Positions 1-5,427 of a DNA stretch of 5,427 nt are shown one piece after another. The stretch spans positions 1 to 5,427 of the forward strand of contig JAEDNJ010000113.1 of the NCBI GenBank assembly GCA_016302525.1, read 5' to 3'. A model generated the notes under the pieces. The model saw nothing but the letters and a program-made list of their open reading frames with translations. It searched no databases and had not been told where the DNA came from. Numbering within the stretch: the first letter of the stretch is position 1; every line of letters begins with the position of its first letter. This stretch comes from Phascolarctobacterium sp. GTDB taxonomy: Bacteria > Bacillota > Negativicutes > Acidaminococcales > Acidaminococcaceae. Made by a program: the position numbers and the translations under genes.

Positions 1-583
1 CCATGCTCAAACCAAAAACCAACGCGTCATATGGGGGCTCGCTTGCCGCCTCCTGGCTTACATGACCGCCCTTGAGAGCAGATTCCAAAGCTCTGACCAC
101 ACGCCTGACATTATTAGGATGAATGAGCTTGGCGGCCTTAGCATCAAGGCTCAGCAAACGCTCATAAAGCTTGTCTGCTCCCAGCTCCCTTGCCTCCTGC
201 TCCAGACTTTGGCGCAGCTCGCTGTCCTCATCCACCTCATTAAAGTTATAGCTTTCCAGAACCGCCTTGATATAGAGCCCAGTACCACCGGCGATGATAG
301 GCAGCTTGCCTCTTTGATTAATGTCCGCAATCAAATCTTCACAGCGTTGCTTGAAATCTACTACGCTAAACTTAGCATAAGGAGGCAGAATATCCACCAA
401 ATGATGGGGCACGCTGGCAAGCTCCTCTTGCGTGGGCTTAGCCGTACCAATATTCATTTCTCTATAGACCAGCATGGAGTCACCGGAAATAATTTCCCCG
501 TTCAGGCGCTTGGCTACCTCGATAGCGCAGGCACTTTTCCCCGTTGCTGTAGGGCCCAATATGGCAACAACCTTTTCCTTCAT
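1..583 (-). CDS. miaA: tRNA dimethylallyltransferase MiaA (3' end outside window)
   Basis: MiaA transfers the dimethylallyl group of DMAPP to N6 of adenosine 37 in tRNAs reading UNN codons, giving i6A37, the substrate for later methylthiolation by MiaB. About 194 codons of a usual ~300-320 are visible; the reading frame is open at the window edge. Reading from the ATG at 583-581, the protein starts MKEKVVAILG and shows the P-loop GPTATGKS (residues 10-17), the substrate-binding segment GDSMLVYREMNIGTAKP with the conserved Asp, PHHLVDI, AGGTGLYIKAV, and HPNNVRRVVRALE. These are MiaA signatures in the expected order, with no break. The start is supported by a GAGGAAGG ribosome-binding site whose GAGG core ends six bases upstream. 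The 218-base gap before it suggests that, unlike the mutSL-methyltransferase genes, it may have its own promoter, although no clean one is visible. In related genomes hfq often follows miaA; that region is not in view. Confidence 0.98.
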   Translation of the reverse strand, partial: MKEKVVAILGPTATGKSACAIEVAKRLNGEIISGDSMLVYREMNIGTAKPTQEELASVPHHLVDILPPYAKFSVVDFKQRCEDLIADINQRGKLPIIAGGTGLYIKAVLESYNFNEVDEDSELRQSLEQEARELGADKLYERLLSLDAKAAKLIHPNNVRRVVRALESALKGGHVSQEAASEPPYDALVFGLSM

Positions 584-585
584 TG

Positions 586-593
586 CCTTCCTC
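586..593 (-). promoter_or_regulatory. Ribosome-binding site of miaA
   Basis: GAGGAAGG on the minus strand, with its GAGG core ending six bases before the ATG at 583, is a strong Shine-Dalgarno match and fixes the miaA start. Confidence 0.75.
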
Positions 594-621
594 ACTTGTT
601 TACTATATCTTAATTTACATA

Positions 622-657
622 TGTCATTTTCATTATCTGAAATGACAATCTGACAAT
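622..657. repeat. Inverted repeat TGTCATTT-N10-AAATGACA plus direct TGACAAT repeat
   Basis: Perfect 8-base inverted arms lie at 622-629 and 640-647 with a 10-base spacer. The second arm overlaps TGACAAT (643-649), which is repeated directly at 651-657 after one base. The cluster ends about 39 bases upstream of the miaA ATG, a position suited to an operator or a leader stem-loop. No regulator can be named from the sequence. Confidence 0.5.
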
Positions 658-706
658 AGCCTTATCCAGACCGTTTCAGCTTAAATATTACTAAACTACA
701 TAACCT

Positions 707-744
707 TTGCTATTAAAAGCTAATAAGCTTTAACATAATAGCAA
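707..744. repeat. Long imperfect inverted repeat / hairpin
   Basis: The outer arms TTGCTATTA (707-715 on the plus strand) and TAATAGCAA (736-744) are perfect 9-base complements. The inner arms AAAGCT (716-721) and AGCTTT (726-731) are also perfect, around a four-base AATA loop. The two stems are separated only by a four-base AACA bulge on one side (732-735). In the minus-strand transcript this gives 15 base pairs with one bulge. It is AT-rich and has no U tract after it in either direction, so it could be a weak terminator, a 3'-end protecting structure of the mutSL transcript, or an operator. Confidence 0.65.
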
Positions 745-801
745 CTTTTACAAAGTCATATATAGAATTCAGCTAGACAGAAGCTTAGCAAAGCTGTGTT
801 A

Positions 802-1602
802 TCACCTGATAAACCCAAATTTCACTCTGCTGGACTTGCCGCCAAAAAAATCCGTGCAGCCGTATTCACGCAAACGAAATTCGCTTCTTTCCTTGATAAC
901 TACCAAGGGTGCAATTTGTAAGGCCAGCGCAAGTGTTCTTTGATTAAGCGGTTTCTCGTAGGAGATGGGTCGCAAAGCATCCATAGCCAGCGAGCCCTTC
1001 ACCCCGTGATGAAACATAGGATCAAAATAGACTACATCAAATAAATCTGCTTCATCCTTGCAAGTTGCGACAAGCTGCTCAAGATAAGTCTCGGCTACGG
1101 CATTGACAGCCTCAACCCTACGAATAGCCTCGTTAAACCAAGGGTATTTGGTTTCGTAGTGTGCTAAGCCATATTTAACGGCAAAGTGTACTAAGGGCGA
1201 AGCCTCTACTCCCACTACCCTGCCACTAGGACCAGCGACATAGGCAGCTACCGCAGCATCTGCACCCAGGCCCAGCGTACAGTCCAAGACCCTTGAACCC
1301 TCGTGTAAACCTAGGGCCTGCACATAGTTATCCTGAGCCCCTCGCTGCATTTCTAGTATACGCAGGGCCGCCATATTCGGGTGATAGCCAAAATTGCCAT
1401 GCCTTGAATAAATCTCTGCTCCCTTAACCTTAGCTACGATAAAAGCCTCTACCTTGTGCTCTTCTAGCAGCTCGTCCAAGGTCGCATTGTGAGAGCGCAG
1501 CACAAGCGGCACCTGCAGCTCCTCCGCCCAGGCCTTAGCCAAACCTATTAACTTGCCTCTGCCATTACGAGCAGTAGTCACTGCAAACCTTTGTGTTAAC
1601 AC
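802..1602 (-). CDS. RsmJ-like (DUF548) class I SAM-dependent methyltransferase
   Basis: This is a 266-residue putative S-adenosylmethionine-dependent methyltransferase. An N-terminal section of about 70 residues (VTTARNGRGKLIGLAKAWAE...) precedes a HPNMAALRI segment (74-82). The Rossmann methyltransferase core carries motif I VLDCTLGLGAD (105-115), an acidic residue after the second strand (VVGVEAS, Glu133), and motif IV VVYFDPMF (190-197). The VxDxTxGLGxD and YxDPMFxH pattern matches E. coli RsmJ, the 16S rRNA m2G1516 methyltransferase, so an rRNA guanine N2 target is plausible. The N-terminal part differs from E. coli RsmJ and resembles the Firmicutes branch, whose substrate I cannot state, so no symbol is given. 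The start is GTG at 1602-1600 with GAGG eight bases upstream; no ATG fits better. It begins 20 bases after mutL and is probably co-transcribed with it. The protein has no signal peptide or membrane segment, so it should be cytoplasmic. Confidence 0.88.
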   Translation of the reverse strand: MLTQRFAVTTARNGRGKLIGLAKAWAEELQVPLVLRSHNATLDELLEEHKVEAFIVAKVKGAEIYSRHGNFGYHPNMAALRILEMQRGAQDNYVQALGLHEGSRVLDCTLGLGADAAVAAYVAGPSGRVVGVEASPLVHFAVKYGLAHYETKYPWFNEAIRRVEAVNAVAETYLEQLVATCKDEADLFDVVYFDPMFHHGVKGSLAMDALRPISYEKPLNQRTLALALQIAPLVVIKERSEFRLREYGCTDFFGGKSSRVKFGFIR

Positions 1603-1610
1603 GAAACTAA

Positions 1611-1614
1611 CCTC
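1611..1614 (-). promoter_or_regulatory. Ribosome-binding site deciding the GTG start of the methyltransferase
   Basis: GAGG on the minus strand sits in the 20-base gap after the mutL stop, eight bases before the GTG at 1602. It is the reason for accepting a GTG start here. The next in-frame GTG (codon 8) would leave the site about 29 bases away. Confidence 0.6.
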
Positions 1615-1622
1615 AAATATTC

Positions 1623-3851
1623 TTAAAATCCAGTACGCTTAAACAGCTTATACAGCTTGGAGCTGTCAAACTCAATCATGCAGGGTCTGCCATGAGGACA
1701 GGTAAAGGGGTGCTCCGTGTTGAATAAATCTACCAGAAGCTGACGCATTTGTCGCATATTGAGAATCTGTCCTGCCTTAATCGCAGCCTTACAAGCCGTA
1801 GTATGCAAAATCTCCTGCCGCAGGGTGCTGCCATCCAGCTGCCGTTGCTCGCGCAGGAGCTTGGCAATCTCACGGATAAAGTCCTCGGCATCCTCTGCCG
1901 CTAAATCTGCTGGCAGACTAGAAATACGCAGGGTCGTCTCACCAGCCTGGCTAACATCCACACCCAAGCGCAAAAACTCGTCATGGTGCTCTTCCAGCTC
2001 TGCAATCTCGTCCTCGTCCAAATTAATATACATAGGAATTAACAGCTGCTGCGAAGGAATATCTGTATGACTTGCCATGAGCTTATCAAAAAGAATACGC
2101 TCGTGCGCTGCGTGCTGGTCGATAATATATAGCGTATCCTCGGCCTGTGCAATAATAAAGGTTTTATCCACCTGTCCAATGGGCCAAACAGTGGCAGGTC
2201 TTGCCTCCGTATTAGTAAAGCAAAAGGTTTGTGGTTCACTCGGCGTGCTTTGAATTATATTATTGCTTACAGGATTAGCATTGCTATAGCCCAGCCCGTC
2301 CTTAAAGCTAGCACCAAAGACATTTTCGCTCTGCTCTGCTTTCTCAGAACTAGCAATGTTTTGGGAAGCAGAATCAGCAAAAACAGCAGCTTTTTCCTCA
2401 GCCTCATCAGCTGCAAAAAGCTTAGTCTGAGCTACTTCTTCACTAGCTACGTCAGCACCTTGTACTGCTGTAAAGCCGGTTTGTGCTGGTTCAGCTACGC
2501 CCCTACTACCTTCTATCACAGGATAAGGCTTGGCAGCCTCTTTATGCTCGCCTGTAAACAAGGGCTCTTGCTCCTCCTCAGGATTGCGGAAAATAGCCCC
2601 TGCATCACTCCTAAAGAGCTGCCTAAAGGGCTCACCGCTAATTCTAATTTCCGGCTCAGGCTCACCCAGCTTATTAGCAAAGCTGGATACACTATCGGTA
2701 TATTTCCCAGAGGACTTAGCGGCTGACTGAGAATTACCGCCTAAAGCATCCACAGCTGCTCTTGCAGCAGCAGCCTGTGCTAAGCTAGGCTCCTGAAAAA
2801 CATTCAGCTCCGAATCCGGCAGCAGACTAACCTGCTGGGGCACAGCAGACATAGGACGGCTTAGGGTGTCAGAAAGCGCCTTAAACATCGCCTTATACAT
2901 TGTGCTGTCATCACTAAACTTGATTTCACTCTTTTGCGGATGCACATTGACATCAATAGTATGGGTATCTACTTCTATATTAAGGATGGCATAGGGAAAG
3001 CCATTCTTAGGAATTTGCGATTGATAAGCATGGTCAATAGCCTTCGCCAGCATTTTATTGCCAATCATACGCCCGTTGACAAAAAGGGTTTGCCATTGGC
3101 GTGTGCCCTTAAGCAGCGTAGGCTTAGAAATAAAGCCAGAAATTTTAACCTTAGGGTCACGAAAATCTACAGCCAGCATTTCCTGAGCCACAGCCTTACC
3201 ATATACGGAGCGAATAGCCATGCGCAAATTACCATCACCGGGAGTATGCAGCACTTCCTTATCGTTATTTTTGAGCTTGAAGCAGACATCAGGACGAGAG
3301 AGCGCCAGCTTTTCCAACAGCTCGCGAATATAACGGCCCTCGGTGAGAGCTGTCTTTAAAAATTTGCGCCTAGCGGGCACATTGTAAAACAAATCCTCTA
3401 CGATAATAGTCGTGCCAGCACTACCGCCAGCCTGTGTAACCTCTAAGGTTTCGCCACCCTCAATCCTAATAGAGGTGGCATATTCAGCGTTTTCAGGACG
3501 AGTTAAGAGGGTGAATTTAGAAACAGAAGCAATGCTAGGCAGGGCCTCGCCACGAAAGCCCAGGGTTGCGATGCTCATTAAATCCTCTGCTCGGCGCAGC
3601 TTGCTCGTCGCATGGCGCAGTACCGCCAAACGAGCGTTAGCCTCGCTCATGCCACAGCCGTTGTCAACCACGCGAATGTACTCAGTACCACCCTCAAAGA
3701 TGGAGACCTCAATAACATCAGCACCAGCATCAAGGGCGTTCTCTACGAGCTCCTTCACTACGGAAGCAGGCTTTTCTACTACCTCGCCAGCAGCAATCTG
3801 ATTGGCCGTATTCTGGTCCAAAAGCTGCACTGTCTGCTCTTTCATTTCCAT
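1623..3851 (-). CDS. mutL: DNA mismatch repair protein MutL, endonuclease type
   Basis: MutL is the ATP-gated dimer that links MutS mismatch recognition to strand cutting. This one has 742 residues, longer than the usual ~600-650. The N-terminal GHKL ATPase is intact: IAAGEVVEKPASVVKELVENALDAGA motif region (residues 19-44; Glu34 catalytic and Asn38 metal-binding by alignment to E. coli Glu29/Asn33), DNGCGM (63-68) and GFRGEAL (98-104). The transducer domain follows, including FVNGRMI and VDVNVHP-like segments to about 330. An acidic, Ala/Ser/Glu-rich, probably disordered linker spans about 335-553. The C-terminal domain has the endonuclease motifs: DQHAAHERILFD (578-589), ACKAA (686-690), CPHGRP (718-723) and C-terminal FKR (737-739), plus a likely clamp-binding QQLLIP (601-606). 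The last position of DQHA(X)2E(X)4E is Asp, a conservative change. The ATG at 3851 is chosen because AAGGAG lies 11 bases upstream and it overlaps the mutS stop; an in-frame ATG two codons later (3845) is the alternative. A nicking MutL implies a MutH-independent pathway. Confidence 0.99.
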   Translation of the reverse strand: MEMKEQTVQLLDQNTANQIAAGEVVEKPASVVKELVENALDAGADVIEVSIFEGGTEYIRVVDNGCGMSEANARLAVLRHATSKLRRAEDLMSIATLGFRGEALPSIASVSKFTLLTRPENAEYATSIRIEGGETLEVTQAGGSAGTTIIVEDLFYNVPARRKFLKTALTEGRYIRELLEKLALSRPDVCFKLKNNDKEVLHTPGDGNLRMAIRSVYGKAVAQEMLAVDFRDPKVKISGFISKPTLLKGTRQWQTLFVNGRMIGNKMLAKAIDHAYQSQIPKNGFPYAILNIEVDTHTIDVNVHPQKSEIKFSDDSTMYKAMFKALSDTLSRPMSAVPQQVSLLPDSELNVFQEPSLAQAAAARAAVDALGGNSQSAAKSSGKYTDSVSSFANKLGEPEPEIRISGEPFRQLFRSDAGAIFRNPEEEQEPLFTGEHKEAAKPYPVIEGSRGVAEPAQTGFTAVQGADVASEEVAQTKLFAADEAEEKAAVFADSASQNIASSEKAEQSENVFGASFKDGLGYSNANPVSNNIIQSTPSEPQTFCFTNTEARPATVWPIGQVDKTFIIAQAEDTLYIIDQHAAHERILFDKLMASHTDIPSQQLLIPMYINLDEDEIAELEEHHDEFLRLGVDVSQAGETTLRISSLPADLAAEDAEDFIREIAKLLREQRQLDGSTLRQEILHTTACKAAIKAGQILNMRQMRQLLVDLFNTEHPFTCPHGRPCMIEFDSSKLYKLFKRTGF

Positions 3852-5427
3852 TAGCGGCCACTCTCCTTCCTTGCTTCCTCCTGTAATTTATACAAAGCAT
3901 TCATAGCCTCTATCGGCGTCATGCTCATAACATCAAGCTTTAGTATTTCATCAGCTAAGCTACTGCTAAACAGCGAGCCCATGCCCTCTGCCACGCCCAG
4001 CATAGCAGGCTCGTGGGAAATATGCTTACTAGCTGCTCCTAGGGCCATTTCTGCCCCGTCATATTGCTGCAGCAGCTCATCAGCACGGTCTAGCACCTTC
4101 TTAGGCAGACCTGCCAGACGGGCAACGTGCACACCATAGCTCTTATCCGTGCCACCAGCCACAATACGGCGTAAAAAGACAATGTCCCTGCCTCTTTCCT
4201 TAACGGCTACGGAGTAGTTTTTTACTCCCTCTAGCTCGTTTTCTAAGCTTATCAGCTGATGATAGTGCGTTGCAAACAGGGTCTTAGCCTTAATCTTGCT
4301 GTGAATATATTCCATAACGGCACGGGCAATACTCATACCGTCAAAGGTACTAGTCCCGCGACCAACCTCATCTAAAATAATGAGACTGTTTTTCGTGGCG
4401 TTGTGCAAAATCTGTGCCACCTCATTCATCTCCATCATAAAGGTGGACTGGCCCGTTGCTAAATCATCACTAGCACCGACGCGAGTAAAAATCTTATCTA
4501 CAGGACAAATATTAGCACTGCGAGCAGGAATAAAGCTACCCATTTGTGTCATCAGCACCAGCAGGGCCACCTGACGCATATAGGTAGATTTACCTGCCAT
4601 ATTCGGTCCGGTAATGACAATCATCCGTTCCTCGCTGTTGTTTAGCTGCACATTATTAGGGACAAAAATTTCTTTTTCCAGCAAACGCTCTACAACAGGA
4701 TGACGGCCATCTACAACCTTGAGCTCGCCATTATTATTTAGCTCAGGTCGCACATAGTTATACTTATAGGCAGCCGTAGCAAGACTTACCAAAACATCCA
4801 CTACGCCAATAGCACGAGCTGTGGCTTGCAGCTCGGCAACATTAGCTCTTACTACCTCTCTTAATTCATTAAAGAGATAGTATTCCAGCTGCTCAATCTT
4901 TTCCTTAGCTCCCAGAATCTTGTTTTCAAACTCCTTAAGCTCAGGTACAATGTAACGCTCAGCGTTTACAAGGGTTTGCTTGCGCACGAAATAATCAGGC
5001 ACGCCAGCACTCTGCCCCTTGGAAACCTCTATATAATAACCAAAAACCTTGTTAAAGCCAACCTTGAGGGTCTTAATACCAGTGCTGTCCTTAATCTTCT
5101 GTTCAAAGCTAGCCATCCAGCTAGTATTATCGGCTGCTATGGCATGCAGCTCATCCAGCTCTGCGTTGTAGCCAGTTTTAATCATGCCGCCCTCGCGTAC
5201 ACTGAACGGCGGCTCGTCAACGACAGCCTTATGCAAGCGTTCAAACAGCTCTGTATGTAAATGCACACCAGAACAAAGCTTGCGCAGATAACGCCCCTCA
5301 CATTGGCTGAGACTTTGCTGCAGCACCGGCAGGCTGCCCAAAGAGGTACGCAGGGAAACTAAATCCCTAGCGTTGGCAGAGCCTACCTCTAAGCGCGAAA
5401 CAATGCGCTCTAAATCATAAATAGACT
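3851..5427 (-). CDS. mutS: DNA mismatch repair protein MutS (5' end outside window)
   Basis: MutS is the mismatch-recognition ATPase that slides on DNA as a clamp and recruits MutL. About 524 codons are visible, roughly the last 60% of a usual ~860-residue MutS. The frame stays open to the window edge, and the residues before the TTG at 5341 (IYDLERIVSRLEVGSANARD) match the MutS core, so that TTG is not the start. The mismatch-binding and connector domains lie outside. Visible in order are the core with IKTGYNAELDEL, the clamp region with VGFNKVFGYYIEVSKG (about 5065-5015), Walker A GPNMAGKST (4609-4583), the TRVGASDDLATGQSTFM segment, Walker B DEVGRGTST (about 4372-4346), the H-loop ATHYH (near 4267), SYGVHVARLAG, and the C-terminal dimerisation helices with MTPIEAMNALYKL. 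All ATPase residues are intact. The C-terminal site equivalent to the E. coli clamp-binding QMSLL reads MGSLF, without the glutamine. The stop TAA overlaps the mutL start. Confidence 0.98.
   Translation of the reverse strand, partial: SIYDLERIVSRLEVGSANARDLVSLRTSLGSLPVLQQSLSQCEGRYLRKLCSGVHLHTELFERLHKAVVDEPPFSVREGGMIKTGYNAELDELHAIAADNTSWMASFEQKIKDSTGIKTLKVGFNKVFGYYIEVSKGQSAGVPDYFVRKQTLVNAERYIVPELKEFENKILGAKEKIEQLEYYLFNELREVVRANVAELQATARAIGVVDVLVSLATAAYKYNYVRPELNNNGELKVVDGRHPVVERLLEKEIFVPNNVQLNNSEERMIVITGPNMAGKSTYMRQVALLVLMTQMGSFIPARSANICPVDKIFTRVGASDDLATGQSTFMMEMNEVAQILHNATKNSLIILDEVGRGTSTFDGMSIARAVMEYIHSKIKAKTLFATHYHQLISLENELEGVKNYSVAVKERGRDIVFLRRIVAGGTDKSYGVHVARLAGLPKKVLDRADELLQQYDGAEMALGAASKHISHEPAMLGVAEGMGSLFSSSLADEILKLDVMSMTPIEAMNALYKLQEEARKESGR
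3863..3868 (-). promoter_or_regulatory. Ribosome-binding site of mutL, inside the mutS end
   Basis: AAGGAG on the minus strand lies 11 bases before the mutL ATG at 3851 and within the last mutS codons. Its distance favours the ATG at 3851 over the ATG at 3845, which would be 17 bases away. A perfect AGGAGG at 3877-3882 is too distant (25 bases) to serve directly. With the TAATG stop-start overlap, this arrangement suggests translational coupling of mutL to mutS. Confidence 0.7.

Larger units (their letters stand above)
584..801 (-). other. AT-rich intergenic leader between the methyltransferase gene and miaA
   Basis: This 218-base stretch is the only sizeable gap in the window. I see no credible small gene in it. 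It holds a long hairpin (707-744), an 8-bp inverted repeat (622-647), a direct TGACAAT repeat, and a small 5-bp hairpin (782-795) just after the methyltransferase stop. No hairpin is followed by a run of T on the coding strand, so no classic intrinsic terminator is present. A -10-like TATAGT lies at 607-602 and -35-like TTGTCA hexamers at 648-643 and 656-651, but their spacings do not make a standard sigma-A promoter. It is probably the upstream control region of miaA. Confidence 0.6.

Noticed and set aside
62..613. A 183-codon plus-strand open frame
   Set aside because: It lies antisense to miaA, whose product has clear family motifs in order. The plus-strand translation shows no recognisable domain and has no convincing ribosome-binding site.
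602..656. A sigma-A promoter for miaA from TTGTCA and TATAGT hexamers
   Set aside because: The spacing between the -35-like hexamers and TATAGT is 35 bases or more, and the nearer ATGACA gives only 14. No pair fits the usual 16-18, so a promoter is not called.
782..795. Small hairpin AGCTT-agca-AAGCT just after the methyltransferase stop as a terminator
   Set aside because: The stem is only five AT-containing pairs and is not followed by a T run on the coding strand.
2229..2726. A 165-codon plus-strand open frame opposite the MutL linker
   Set aside because: It is antisense to a low-complexity coding region, where long shadow frames are common. Its translation is Ser/Leu/Cys-rich without recognisable motifs.
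5339..5341. TTG as a start codon for a shortened MutS
   Set aside because: The same frame continues upstream to the window edge with MutS-like residues (IYDLERIVSRLEVGSANARD), so the gene is simply cut by the window.
1..5427. Mobile elements, CRISPR arrays, tRNA/rRNA genes or a novel defence system
   Set aside because: Coding content is fully explained by four housekeeping genes. No transposase, regularly spaced repeats, cloverleaf-like sequences or abrupt compositional shift were seen.

Overview
This window is a compact, ordinary piece of bacterial chromosome. All its genes read right to left on the minus strand, in the order mutS (5' part missing), mutL, an RsmJ-like SAM-dependent methyltransferase, and miaA (3' part missing). 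This gene order, a MutL carrying the endonuclease motifs, and Firmicutes-type MutS signatures point to a Gram-positive lineage without Dam/MutH-directed repair. The style of the proteins suggests the Negativicutes, perhaps an Acidaminococcaceae/Phascolarctobacterium-type gut anaerobe. That placement is inferred from remembered family sequences and is only moderately secure.

Layout: 5427-3851 is mutS from the lever/core domain to the stop. 3851-1623 is complete mutL, whose ATG shares one base with the mutS TAA (TAATG). After 20 bases comes the methyltransferase gene (1602-802, GTG start). After a further 218 AT-rich bases comes miaA (583 to the window edge). The 584-801 gap is the only substantial non-coding stretch. 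It holds a long imperfect hairpin (707-744) and a separate 8-bp inverted repeat with a direct TGACAAT repeat (622-657), but no clean terminator or promoter.

Function: MutS recognises mismatches and recruits MutL. This MutL has the Zn-dependent nicking motifs and so probably makes the strand-directing nick itself. The two proteins are translationally coupled. The methyltransferase (likely rRNA) and MiaA (tRNA A37 isopentenylation) belong to translation maintenance. Their position beside mutSL is a known arrangement rather than evidence of a shared pathway.

I found no mobile element, CRISPR array, RNA gene or evidently new system. The observations most worth a second look are an unusually long MutL linker with two QxxLF peptides resembling sliding-clamp-binding motifs, together with a MutS whose C-terminal equivalent of that motif lacks the glutamine, and the structured miaA leader.
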